NCBI GenBank assembly: GCA_020073465.1
Contig: JAIQFC010000030.1
Location: forward strand, 1-64,000
Direction: 5' to 3'
DNA: 64,000 bases
From: Terriglobia bacterium
GTDB lineage: Bacteria; Acidobacteriota; Terriglobia; Terriglobales; Acidobacteriaceae
This document shows, piece by piece, positions 24,835 through 33,468 of this stretch. Under the pieces are notes generated by a model. It did no database searches. It was not told the DNA's origin and worked only from the letters and a program-made list of their open reading frames with translations. Every line of letters starts with the position of its first letter. Within the stretch, counting starts at the first letter, position 1. The position numbers were made by a program, and so were the translations under genes.

Positions 24835-26399
24835 AGATCGTAACCGCGGCGGAAATGCGCGCCATCGACCGCGCCAGCAGCGAGCGCTTCGGCGTTCCCT
24901 CGATCACTCTGATGGAGAATGCGGGGGCTGCAGTCGCGGACCACGTGCTCTCCCACTACGGTAGCGCGAAGAGGATCGTCATCTTCTGCGGAAAAGGGAA
25001 CAACGGCGGTGATGGCTTCGTGGCTGCGCGCCGCTTGCATCAGAAGGGAAGGACAGTGCAGGTCATCCTTCTTGCTGACCCCAGCGAGTTGCGGGGGGAT
25101 GCCGCGCTCATGTTCGGAAAACTGCCGGCTACTGCGATCGCCGTGCATTCTTCTGACGAGTTGAAGAGCGACCGCGTGCGGCTTTCCTTGCATGCCGACT
25201 TGTATCTTGATGCTGTGCTCGGTACCGGCTTCAAACCCCCGGTCACGGGGCTGTATGCCGATGCGATCACGCTCATGAATGCGAGCCAGGCGCCCGTAAT
25301 CGCCGTCGATATTCCTTCTGGCGCCGACGCGGATGCGATGACTCCACAAACGGGGGCTATCGCGCGCGCTGACGCCATCGTGACGTTCACGGCGGCGCGT
25401 CCGGCACACGTATTCAGCATGCTGACGCCCGGTTCGACCTACGTGGCAGGTATTGGTTCCCCGGAAGAAGCGATTGTTTCTTCACTGCACCTCAACGTCA
25501 TCACCGCGCGCGATATCGTACCCCTGCTGCGTCCACGGCCGGTGGACTCGAACAAGGGGCTCTATGGTCACGTACTGGTGGTGGGCGGGTCGGTAGGCAA
25601 AGCCGGTGCCGCTGCGATGGCCGGCATGGCGGCATTGCGCGCGGGGGCGGGGCTATCGACTGTGGCAACGGCCAAATCGGTGCTGCCAACTGTAGCCGGA
25701 TTCCATCCGGAACTGATGACAGAGCCGCTGCCGGAGACAGAGGAAGGCACGATTTCCACAGGTGCAGGCGCGCGGCTGGACGAACTCGCCAAGGGAAAGA
25801 CAGTCCTCGCAATCGGTCCGGGGATTTCGCGTCACCCGGAGACGGCAGCCTTAGTGCGAACGCTAGTAGGGAAGTGCCAAGTCCCGGCGGTGATCGATGC
25901 TGACGGGCTCAATGCCTTTGAAGGCCATGTGAGAGAGCTCACTGGCAAAGGCCGCTCATTGATCATCACGCCACATCCCGGCGAGATGGCGCGGCTGGTG
26001 GGATGTACAACCGCCGACGTTCAGAAGGATCGCTTGGGAGTGGCACGCAAGTTCGCACACGAACACGACCTGATCGTGGTACTCAAGGGGCATCGGACGG
26101 TCGTCGTGCGGCCCGATGGCGAAGCTTGGGTCAACACGACGGGCAATCCCGGAATGGCAACGGGCGGCACCGGAGACATCCTCACTGGAATGATCGCGGG
26201 ATTGGTGGCGCAACACCCGAAAGATTTCTTGTTGGCTGTGATGTCGGCGGTTCACTTGCACGGGCTCTCGGGCGATTTAATGCGCGAAAGCATGGGCGAG
26301 CAATCGCTGGTGGCTACAGATCTGCTACAGGGAGTGCCCGAGGCCTTTCGGCGCACTCAGAAGACCGCGGAGGAAAAGTTGGTGAACTGGGGCGGCTAG
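24831..26399 (+). CDS. nnr: Bifunctional NAD(P)HX epimerase/dehydratase
   Basis: The 522-residue enzyme repairs hydrated NAD(P)H. The N-terminal epimerase (YjeF_N, residues 1-215) shows FCGKGNNGGDGFVAARRLH and VDIPSGADADA. The C-terminal ribokinase-like dehydratase (about 225-515) shows NKGLYGHVLVVGGSVGKAGA, IITPHPGEMARLVG and GNPGMATGGTGDILTGMI. Full length for the fused type. In many bacteria nnr sits next to tsaE; here tsaE lies 2 kb downstream, beyond the oppositely oriented oxidoreductase. Confidence 0.95.
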   Translation: MKIVTAAEMRAIDRASSERFGVPSITLMENAGAAVADHVLSHYGSAKRIVIFCGKGNNGGDGFVAARRLHQKGRTVQVILLADPSELRGDAALMFGKLPATAIAVHSSDELKSDRVRLSLHADLYLDAVLGTGFKPPVTGLYADAITLMNASQAPVIAVDIPSGADADAMTPQTGAIARADAIVTFTAARPAHVFSMLTPGSTYVAGIGSPEEAIVSSLHLNVITARDIVPLLRPRPVDSNKGLYGHVLVVGGSVGKAGAAAMAGMAALRAGAGLSTVATAKSVLPTVAGFHPELMTEPLPETEEGTISTGAGARLDELAKGKTVLAIGPGISRHPETAALVRTLVGKCQVPAVIDADGLNAFEGHVRELTGKGRSLIITPHPGEMARLVGCTTADVQKDRLGVARKFAHEHDLIVVLKGHRTVVVRPDGEAWVNTTGNPGMATGGTGDILTGMIAGLVAQHPKDFLLAVMSAVHLHGLSGDLMRESMGEQSLVATDLLQGVPEAFRRTQKTAEEKLVNWGG

Positions 26400-26460
26400 G
26401 CGGCGTAGAAATTCGCGCGCTGACTCAGCGGGTAAAGGCGCTAGTTAGAGTAGGTCACTT

Positions 26461-26580
26461 ATCGCAGCGCCGGAAGCACTGCGCCACCCAAGCAAAAATC
26501 GAGCGCTGCGCCACCCAACAATCACGTGCCGCCGCGCGCAACTATCAGCGCTGTGCCAACCGAAATCAGCGCTGCGAGGA
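26461..26580. repeat. Cluster of GCGCTGCGCCACCCA-like repeats
   Basis: At least four degenerate copies: CAGCGCCGGAAGCACTGCGCC, GAGCGCTGCGCCACCCA, CAGCGCTGTGCCAACC and CAGCGCTGCG. The unit also ends the palindrome at 23767-23793. No gene is seen in 26400-26724 apart from these repeats and the next one. Confidence 0.6.
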
Positions 26581-26651
26581 CAAGTTGGCAGCCAGGCAGG
26601 CTGCACGGGGAGAGTGCCTTGCAGCGCCCTCAGAACATGCTGCCTGGGAGG

Positions 26652-26710
26652 GATCCTTCGACTCCGCAATCACTTCGCTTCGCGAAATGATTGCTGCGCT
26701 CAGGATGACA
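26652..26710. repeat. Dispersed TCCTTCG...CTCAGGATGAC repeat, copy 3
   Basis: The end blocks match copies 1 and 2. The middle carries an extra palindrome (AATCA..TTCGCTTCGCGAA..TGATT). Confidence 0.65.
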
Positions 26711-26724
26711 GTGTTATTTCCACT

Positions 26725-27855
26725 TCATCTCGAAATCGGGAGGCGGATTGTCTTTCCGGAGGCTCCGGAACGACGCGCCGCGTCCAGGATCTCCACAACT
26801 GTGACATTGGTTTCGAGCGAAGACAAGCCGTCAGGCTTTGCTCCCTCCAGAATGACGGCCCGCAGATAGGACAGCGAGTTGTCATAAGGAGGAGACAGAG
26901 GTTTGGCGGCGATCCGCTCTTCGCGACTATCGTCTCCGCCGCTTCCCGCGCGCCGCACCAGAATGTCATCCCGGCGCACGGTGATTACATAGCCGGTCTG
27001 ACCGTATACTTCCATGTCTTTGCGGTCGAAGGGCCAGTTCCAGCTTGCTTGCACGATCGCCTGGGCCTTCGGATAAGTCAGAACGATAGTTGCCTCGTCG
27101 TCAACTCGCGGATAGATATCGGGCTTGATCTGCTGGGTGACGGCGGTGACGGTATGCGGACGTTGTCCGTCCATCAACCAGGTCATCAGGTCTGCGCCGT
27201 AGCATCCGAAGTCGAACAGAGCCCCACCACCATCGAGCTTGGGATCGGTGAGCCAGGAAAGGAACTCGGGTTCGACGCCAATTTCCTTCGGGCCGCTGTG
27301 ACCGTCGTGGACGACGACCTTGCGAATGTCGCCGATGGCCTTTTCATGCGCGAGGTCGTAAGCGGCCCAGTTGCTCCGGTACCAACTGGTCTCGTAGTTT
27401 ACGAGCACATGGATCTTGCCGGCACGTGCCGCCTTCTCGATGGCCAGGGCATCCTCCAGGCTGACGGCCAGCGGTTTTTCCATCATGACGTGAACCCCGT
27501 GGCGGGCGCAGATTTCGACCACGCGCCGGTGGTCGTAAGTGCTGGTGTAAACGAGAACGGCCTGGGGATGGGCCTTCTGCAGCATTTCTTCCAGGTCGGA
27601 AAAGAGCAAGCCGCGGTCGAAGCCGTATCTTGCCGCATTTTGGGCTGCAAGTCGCGTGTCTGGCTCGGCGATTCCCACGATCTCAATCTCCGGACTATGG
27701 AGCGACTGCTGAAGGAATCCATGCACATGCCCGTGGACGAGGCCCACGATGCCGACGCGAAGGGGACTTCGGCTCTGTGCAGGAGAATCCTGCTCGTACA
27801 AAAGAGTGGCGGCGAGCAGCATCCAAAAGAGAACTAGCGACACAATCCGTGGCAT
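26725..27855 (-). CDS. Secreted Gfo/Idh/MocA family oxidoreductase
   Basis: The 376-residue protein has a signal peptide (MPRIVSLVLFWMLLAATLLY, cut near SPAQS) and then an NAD(P)-binding Rossmann domain starting LRVGIVGLVHGHVHGF. The family motif EKP is present in MMEKPLAVSLEDA, and YGADLMTWLMDG and WNWPFDRKDMEVYG come from the C-terminal domain. Family members oxidise or isomerise sugars and cyclitols. Export of a nicotinamide enzyme implies a tightly held cofactor, as in glucose-fructose oxidoreductase. The start at 27855 has AGGAGGA before it; an open frame goes on to 27954. Confidence 0.85.
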   Translation of the reverse strand: MPRIVSLVLFWMLLAATLLYEQDSPAQSRSPLRVGIVGLVHGHVHGFLQQSLHSPEIEIVGIAEPDTRLAAQNAARYGFDRGLLFSDLEEMLQKAHPQAVLVYTSTYDHRRVVEICARHGVHVMMEKPLAVSLEDALAIEKAARAGKIHVLVNYETSWYRSNWAAYDLAHEKAIGDIRKVVVHDGHSGPKEIGVEPEFLSWLTDPKLDGGGALFDFGCYGADLMTWLMDGQRPHTVTAVTQQIKPDIYPRVDDEATIVLTYPKAQAIVQASWNWPFDRKDMEVYGQTGYVITVRRDDILVRRAGSGGDDSREERIAAKPLSPPYDNSLSYLRAVILEGAKPDGLSSLETNVTVVEILDAARRSGASGKTIRLPISR

Positions 27856-28096
27856 GAAGATCCTCCTGAGCGCAGCTAGACATGGTAAATCGAGCCAACT
27901 GTGCGTACGCGACAATCGGCTGTCCTCGAAATAGCGCCCTGCCCTGTTGGACATTACTCAACCAGTAAACAGGCGCTAACTGATTCATAGGGCAGGGGCT
28001 CGGTACCTCTAGTTCAGGCCCGCAGTACGGAATTCGGACGAGGGGCTTCGGTAATCTATTACGCAACACAGACTAGTGCCATAGTGCAGTTGGCTT

Positions 28097-28483
28097 ATGA
28101 CTTACTTCCCCCAACCGCACCCCACGCGGCGAGCCGCCCGCATCCAGCTTGGCGATTCTGTCCTGGCTGCGATTCGCTTAGAAGACGGCCGTCGCACCAA
28201 AGCCAAACTCCAAACCATCTCCGCGACCGGCGGCCTGCTGCGCCTGGCGCAGTCGCTCGCCCAGGGCGACTTCGTCGAAGTTGCCTTTCAGACGCAGTCC
28301 GGCCCGGTGCACGGGATGGCCGAAGTCCTCAGCCCCATGCGAAAAACGACCGATGGTGTTCTGCAGGCGTTCCGCTTCGTGGCGCTTGAGGATGATGACC
28401 ATCGCCGCCTGCGCACGTCGCTCGATCACGTGGTGGACCGGAGTTTGCTCGGCTTGAAGTCGGGCGCGTTCTCTACGCACTGA
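28097..28483 (+). CDS. PilZ domain protein
   Basis: The 128-residue protein resembles a stand-alone PilZ domain, the usual c-di-GMP receptor. The first binding motif may be RRAARIQL near residues 11-18 and the second the S-x-x-G in TISATGGLLRL, but the Asp/Asn normally two before Ser is replaced, so binding is uncertain. A C-terminal helix (HRRLRTSLDHVVDRSLLG) follows the barrel. It lies 80 bases before tsaE and is not near the pil genes. Confidence 0.7.
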   Translation: MTYFPQPHPTRRAARIQLGDSVLAAIRLEDGRRTKAKLQTISATGGLLRLAQSLAQGDFVEVAFQTQSGPVHGMAEVLSPMRKTTDGVLQAFRFVALEDDDHRRLRTSLDHVVDRSLLGLKSGAFSTH

Positions 28484-28564
28484 GCGCAGGGACACGCGAG
28501 ACTTGAGATGCCGCCAAAGGCTCGCACGCTCTCGCTATACTAGTCGTGGCTCGTCTAACGACGT

Positions 28565-29002
28565 ATGTCTGCGACCATCACGCGAGAGATCACTACACGC
28601 TCACCCGAGGAAACGATCGCCTTCGGTCGGGCTCTTGCCGATTTGCTCGCGCCACCCAAACTGGTCCTGCTGCGCGGCGATCTCGGTGCGGGCAAGACCA
28701 CCCTGGTCAAAGGAATCGCTGCCGCCTTCGAAGCGGCCGCCGAAGACGACGTCACCAGTCCCACCTTCACTCTGGTGCATGAATATCGCGGACCGCGTGC
28801 CAACCTCTATCACATTGACCTCTACCGCGTGGATACGCCACGCGAGTTAGAAACGCTGGGATTGGACGATCTGCGTTCGGAGAACAGTATCCTGCTGATC
28901 GAGTGGGGCGAGAAGTTTCCGCGGTTACTGCAAGAGCGCGATGTTGAGATCTCGCTGGAGCGGGAGGGCGAGAACACGCGGCGAATTCGTATATTCAGTT
29001 AG
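28565..29002 (+). CDS. tsaE: tRNA threonylcarbamoyladenosine synthesis ATPase TsaE
   Basis: The 145-residue P-loop ATPase supports the TsaB-TsaD complex that makes t6A at position 37 of tRNAs reading ANN codons. The Walker A motif is LLRGDLGAGKTTLVKGIA, the Thr/Ser switch is TSPTFTLVHEYRG, and the C-terminal ILLIEWGEKFPRLL is highly conserved. Length is typical. A TATACT box lies at 28536-28541, about 24 bases upstream of the ATG. Confidence 0.95.
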   Translation: MSATITREITTRSPEETIAFGRALADLLAPPKLVLLRGDLGAGKTTLVKGIAAAFEAAAEDDVTSPTFTLVHEYRGPRANLYHIDLYRVDTPRELETLGLDDLRSENSILLIEWGEKFPRLLQERDVEISLEREGENTRRIRIFS

Positions 29003-29060
29003 CGGGCAGACTGCGGGAGGACGAAGATCCGGCGGGTATTCTTCATCCGTCGCAAGATCA

Positions 29061-31037
29061 TCACGGTTGCGGGGCGACTTTCCCGAACCATTCATCAAAC
29101 CACTCGAGTGTGCGCACGAAGTAATCACGGGCATCTGCAGGTTTCCCGAACACGTGTCCCTCGTTGGGATACACAACCAGCTGCGTAGGCACCTTCATGG
29201 TCTTGAGAGCGTGCCACCACTCCACGGACTGCTCCATCGGAACTTCGCCGTCGCGATCGCCCACAAGAATGAGCGTGGGCGTTTTAACCGCTTTGACGAA
29301 ATGCATGGGATCGCTCTTGGCGTATACCGCTGGATCGTCGTAGACCGAGGCGCCGAAGAATGGAATCATCCACTCATCGATCTCGTTGACGCCGTAGTAA
29401 CTCACCCAGTTCGAAAGCCCAGCACCCGCCACCGCCGCAGCAAAACGTTGCGTCTGGGTCTCGCCCCACATGGTCATGTATCCGCCGTAGCTGTGTCCAC
29501 GCAGCCCGATGCGCCGCGGATCGATGGGATACTGTTTCGAGATTGCGTCGATGCCAGCCATGATGTCGCGAAAGTCACCGCCACCAAAGTCCTTCACATT
29601 ACCGCGGGTGAATGCCTCACCCTGCCCGTAACTGCCCCGTGGGTTGGGGCAGAACGCAAAGTACCCCATGGCTGACTCGGCACCCATGCTCCTCGAGTCC
29701 CAGCGTGAAGCGCAGGCTGACGAGGGTCCACCGTGTACGTTGACTACAAGTGGATATGTCCTGCCAGGAGCGAACTCCCTGGGCAGCATCAGCCATCCCT
29801 GCAGGTGCGTGCTGCCATTCGTCCAATGGAAATTACGCATTTCGCCCCATGCGGGCTTAACGCCGGCGTTTATATTGCTAACCCGTTTCCATTGCCCGAT
29901 GGCGCCAGCCCAGACTTCTGGCGGATTGCTTGCCGATTCACGTTTGATGGCCGTTACTGTTCCATCGCGCGAGAATGACGCACTCGGCGACGGGTTGGTG
30001 CCCAGGAATTCTTCACCTGTCCAGAGCGTTCGAACTGTGCCTCCAAGTATGCCCACTGTGGCGATGCCGGAATTTCCATCCACGTTTTCGGCTAAGATGA
30101 TGCGGTCCGGCGACGTCCAGGTCAGAGAAGAAGGGGAAGCCTTGATGTTGGGAGTCAGGTTCCGCGCGGTGCCGCCGGCAATCGGAACGATGCACACGTC
30201 GCCGCCGGTGACGCCCTCGTCGCTCATCAGCCCTTCGATAAACGCCACGTACTTGCCATCGGGCGAGATGTGAGGCTCCGCGATCTGCCACTTCGGTACG
30301 TAGATCTCGTGCATCTCCCCGGATTGTGCGTTGATGCGATACAGTCTCGCTACGTACCAGTTCGCGTCACCCGAGCCGTGCGCTGCGGTCGCCACCCAGG
30401 CCTGTCCGTCTGGCGTCCAGTCGTACTCGTAGACGTACACATCAGCAGGGGTCACCTGGGTCAGCGAGTTCGTGCCTAGGTCGATGGTCGCGATACGCTG
30501 CTCGTAAATCTTGTCGTCGACAACTCCCGCTAACGGCGTCATGGGTTCGAGGGGGCCAGCGACTCGCGGAATGCCCTCAATGAAAAGAACGGCAAGCCTT
30601 GATCCGTCCGGAGAAAAGTGGGGAGTCTCGGCAAATCCCTTCAACTCTGCACGCTTTACGGTCGCGCTGCCATCGATTGCAGCGGTCCATACCTGGGTGG
30701 AAGGAATATCACCCGGCAGGTCAGCAATGAAGGCAATTTGTTTGGAATCGGCTGACCATGACACCTCGCGAAGGGGAAGCCGGCCTTCTACCGAGACCGG
30801 TCGGGAGGCCCCACCGCTGATCGGGGCTATGGATAGCTCGCCACTTACAACGTAGGCGACTTGCGTACCGTCGGGAGAGACCGTTACCTGGTCGATCCTT
30901 TTTGCCTGCGGCATGGAATCGATGACGGCGGCCGCGTGAGAGGGAGCGGCAGTTTGGGCCAACGTGGGAAAGGAAGCGCAAAGGAGCGAGATTGCGATTG
31001 CGCGAGGTGTCGACAAAAACTTGCAGTTTGGTTTCAT
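29061..31037 (-). CDS. Secreted S9 family prolyl oligopeptidase-like peptidase
   Basis: The 658-residue exported enzyme has a signal peptide (AIAISLLCASFPTLAQTAA), a beta-propeller of WD40/TolB-like blades (VTVSPDGTQVAYVV, LTWTSPDRIILAEN and similar repeats) over about residues 40-400, and a C-terminal alpha/beta-hydrolase domain. The catalytic Ser is in LRGHSYGGYMTMWGE, the Asp in LVGDRDGEVPM and the His in YPNEGHVFGKP. Such enzymes cut peptides after proline or remove dipeptides in the periplasm. It may share a transcript with fabI, which ends 16 bases upstream of it. Confidence 0.92.
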   Translation of the reverse strand: MKPNCKFLSTPRAIAISLLCASFPTLAQTAAPSHAAAVIDSMPQAKRIDQVTVSPDGTQVAYVVSGELSIAPISGGASRPVSVEGRLPLREVSWSADSKQIAFIADLPGDIPSTQVWTAAIDGSATVKRAELKGFAETPHFSPDGSRLAVLFIEGIPRVAGPLEPMTPLAGVVDDKIYEQRIATIDLGTNSLTQVTPADVYVYEYDWTPDGQAWVATAAHGSGDANWYVARLYRINAQSGEMHEIYVPKWQIAEPHISPDGKYVAFIEGLMSDEGVTGGDVCIVPIAGGTARNLTPNIKASPSSLTWTSPDRIILAENVDGNSGIATVGILGGTVRTLWTGEEFLGTNPSPSASFSRDGTVTAIKRESASNPPEVWAGAIGQWKRVSNINAGVKPAWGEMRNFHWTNGSTHLQGWLMLPREFAPGRTYPLVVNVHGGPSSACASRWDSRSMGAESAMGYFAFCPNPRGSYGQGEAFTRGNVKDFGGGDFRDIMAGIDAISKQYPIDPRRIGLRGHSYGGYMTMWGETQTQRFAAAVAGAGLSNWVSYYGVNEIDEWMIPFFGASVYDDPAVYAKSDPMHFVKAVKTPTLILVGDRDGEVPMEQSVEWWHALKTMKVPTQLVVYPNEGHVFGKPADARDYFVRTLEWFDEWFGKVAPQP

Positions 31038-31052
31038 AGATGAATCCGTATG

Positions 31053-31823
31053 TTAGAAGCCCATGATGTTATATCCGCAATCGACGTAGATTACTTCACC
31101 GGTGATGCCTGAGCTCGCGTCAGACGCAAGGAAGACTCCAGTCGATCCGACTTCACTGACCTCCACGTTACGTCCGAGAGGGGCGCGCTCGGCGTGACCC
31201 TTGTGCATGTCTCCGAACCCGGCGATGCCCCGTGCCGCCAGGGTTTTGATCGGACCGGCGGAAATGGCGTTCACTCGAATCCTCTTTCTACCCAGTTCAA
31301 AGGCCAGGTAGCGCACCGTGCATTCGAGGCCTGCCTTGGCTACGGCCATCACGTTGTAGCGCGGGACGACTTTTTCCGACGCGTAGTAAGTCATGGTCAT
31401 GATCGAGCCGCCATCTTCCATCAGCGGCGCGGCTGCGCGGGATACTGCAACCAGCGAGTAGACGCTGACGTCGAGCGCGACGCGGAAGCCCTCACGGGTC
31501 GTGTTGATGAAGTCGCCCTTGAGTTCGTCTGCCGGGGCGAACGCGACGGAGTGAACCAGCGTGTGCAACTTGCCGTGGCGCTCTTTGAGCGTGGCGAAGA
31601 GGCGGTCGATTTCTTCGTCCTTCGAGACGTCGCACATGTAGGCTTCGGCGCCGGGCAGGGAGAGGATGAGATCCTTCGCTTCCTGCTCCAGGCGTTCGTT
31701 CTGGTAAGTGATGGCAAGCTTCATGCCAGCGGCATGCAGGCCCTGTGCGATCGACCACGCAATCGAACGTTTGTTGGCGACTCCGAAGACCACAGCGTTA
31801 CGACCCTGAAGGTCTGAGGACAT
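31053..31823 (-). CDS. fabI: Enoyl-ACP reductase (NADH)
   Basis: The 256-residue SDR enzyme makes the last reduction of each fatty-acid elongation cycle. The cofactor loop GVANKRSIAWSIAQGLHAAG lacks the usual GxxxGxG and is the FabI form. The active site Y-x6-K pattern appears in PRYNVMAVAKAGLE with an upstream Tyr in TYYASEKVV. NAISAGPIKTLAARGI and VIYVDCGYNIMGF are conserved. GGAGC lies seven bases before the ATG. A period-7 hairpin separates it from the upstream exporter gene. Confidence 0.95.
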   Translation of the reverse strand: MSSDLQGRNAVVFGVANKRSIAWSIAQGLHAAGMKLAITYQNERLEQEAKDLILSLPGAEAYMCDVSKDEEIDRLFATLKERHGKLHTLVHSVAFAPADELKGDFINTTREGFRVALDVSVYSLVAVSRAAAPLMEDGGSIMTMTYYASEKVVPRYNVMAVAKAGLECTVRYLAFELGRKRIRVNAISAGPIKTLAARGIAGFGDMHKGHAERAPLGRNVEVSEVGSTGVFLASDASSGITGEVIYVDCGYNIMGF

Positions 31824-31863
31824 GGAAAGCTCCTTGGAATGGGAAAGGATAACATCTGAAGCG

Positions 31864-31946
31864 GTGGCCAGTAGTCAGTGGGCAGTGGCCAGTGAACCCG
31901 GAGCGTGATCTTGCTCTTACTGGCCACCAGTCACTAGCCACTGCTG
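31864..31946. repeat. Period-7 inverted repeat pair (CCACTGG type), copy 1
   Basis: One arm (31864-31898) reads GTGGCCA, GTAGTCA, GTGGGCA, GTGGCCA. The other (31919-31946) reads ACTGGCC, ACCAGTC, ACTAGCC, ACTGCTG. It ends directly at the stop codon of the MFS gene. Confidence 0.8.
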
Positions 31947-33203
31947 CTATTCCACGGCGGTGGCTTCCTCTACCGCAGTGGCTGTTCCGACCGGCCAGCT
32001 CGCGGCCACGAACGACACACCGTAGACACAGGCCAGAATTGCGAACGCGGCGACCAGGCTGATTTTGTGCGCGACCGCCCCAGCGGCAACGGCGAGCACG
32101 AGTTGCAGGAAGGTTCCTCCAAAGTAGAACGCGTTCTGTACTCGGCCCATCAGATGCTGCGGGACCATCTCCATCAGGCTGGTATTCATGGCGACACCGC
32201 CAACGCCACGGGCCGAGCCCATGAGGAGATAGAAAGTAATCGCCAGGAACAGGAATCGCGAGATGGGCGCGGAGACCACGCATATCGCGAGCATCGCCAT
32301 GGAGAACGCCACCGAGCGGCGGCCTCCTATCCGGGCAATCACCCTGGGAGCGTATAGCGCGCTCAAGAAGGCTCCGGTGCCCCATCCCGCATTCAGCCAG
32401 CCATAGCCGACAGCGCCCGCGTGGAAGACGCGCTCGCTCAACGATGGAGTAACGACAACGCCTGTGATCATCGCACCCAGGAAGAGAGCCCAACTGATCC
32501 CGAGCAGCACGACGGCGCGATGATCGCGCAGAAAATGCAGTCCCTCCCGCATTTCACGCCAGAAGCACTCAAACTGAGACTCGGCGGCAAGAATGTCAGC
32601 GCGCAGTTCTTGCGGACGCAGCACGACGTGACGTCCCTTGCGCACGGCAAAATAGCAGAAGAACGAGACGACATAAGTGGAGACATCAATCAGCAGCACA
32701 CCACCGAGGCCGATGTGGTTGTACATGAATCCGACAATCGCGCCGGCGATGAGCCAGCCGCCTTGTACGCCCGCCAGCAAAAACGTATTGGATTGCAGGA
32801 ACGCTCCCTCCGGCGTCAGTTCCTGGATCAGCGCGGTAATCGTCGGCCAAAACATCCAGAATCCCGCCGCGACCAGGGTGTTCATCAGGTAGAGCTGCCA
32901 GACTTGTACCTTGTGCCGGAAGGCCAACATCGCGACCACCACGATGATGACACCGCGCACTGCGTCGAGCATCATGACGAGGCGCCGGCGGTCTTCCCGG
33001 TCAATGATGACCCCGGTAAAGGGCAGCATGAGCATGGCAGGGACGGTCTGCAGCACGGCGAAGGTGCCCAGCGCCATTTCCGAGTGTGTGGCTTGCAAGA
33101 TGTACCAGGCTACGGCGGCCGAGTTCATCCCGCTCCCCAACATGGAAATCACGTTGGCGGCAAAAACGTAGCGCAGCGCACGCTGGCCGAGGATCGAACG
33201 CAT
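31947..33203 (-). CDS. MFS transporter (MFS_3/EntS-like)
   Basis: The 418-residue carrier has about twelve helices and resembles the MFS_3 group (enterobactin exporter EntS and related drug exporters). It starts RYVFAANVISMLGSGMNSAA, has GVIIDREDRRRLVMMLDAVR as the A-like loop between TM2 and TM3, and PRVIARIGGRRSVAFSMAML in the equivalent second-half position. Substrate unknown. The gene ends at a heptamer hairpin before fabI. Nothing nearby suggests a siderophore locus. Confidence 0.88.
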   Translation of the reverse strand: MRSILGQRALRYVFAANVISMLGSGMNSAAVAWYILQATHSEMALGTFAVLQTVPAMLMLPFTGVIIDREDRRRLVMMLDAVRGVIIVVVAMLAFRHKVQVWQLYLMNTLVAAGFWMFWPTITALIQELTPEGAFLQSNTFLLAGVQGGWLIAGAIVGFMYNHIGLGGVLLIDVSTYVVSFFCYFAVRKGRHVVLRPQELRADILAAESQFECFWREMREGLHFLRDHRAVVLLGISWALFLGAMITGVVVTPSLSERVFHAGAVGYGWLNAGWGTGAFLSALYAPRVIARIGGRRSVAFSMAMLAICVVSAPISRFLFLAITFYLLMGSARGVGGVAMNTSLMEMVPQHLMGRVQNAFYFGGTFLQLVLAVAAGAVAHKISLVAAFAILACVYGVSFVAASWPVGTATAVEEATAVE

Positions 33204-33265
33204 CTTCCTACTTTAGACGAAGTGAGTGCACGGCAGGAATCACCACGCAGGCACCGAGAGGAGTT

Positions 33266-33320
33266 TCGATCGCCGATTTCCGATTGCCGATTGGAAATTC
33301 GGCGCCCGCCCTATCGGCAA
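33266..33320. repeat. Period-7 array (CCGATTG type)
   Basis: Five heptamers (TCGATCG, CCGATTT, CCGATTG, CCGATTG, GAAATTC) occupy 33266-33300. A shorter complementary piece (CTATCGGCAATCC) follows. It lies in the divergent gap between the MFS gene and the TPR gene; no gene is seen in 33204-33468. Confidence 0.65.
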
Positions 33321-33468
33321 TCCAACCCACCTTACTGCGTGTCTCAGTGCCTCGGTGGTGGAATAGCCCGGCCTGTGATTCCCGGCCTTGCGCCACGCCT
33401 CGTTCAGCGCTACGATTCGCCTGCTGCTGGAAAGTGAATCGTATTTTCACGCATGCCGGAGGTGGCCT

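Noticed and set aside
26461-26580. CRISPR-like array
   Set aside because: Repeat units are irregular in length and spacing, there are no unique spacers of equal size, and no cas genes occur in the window.
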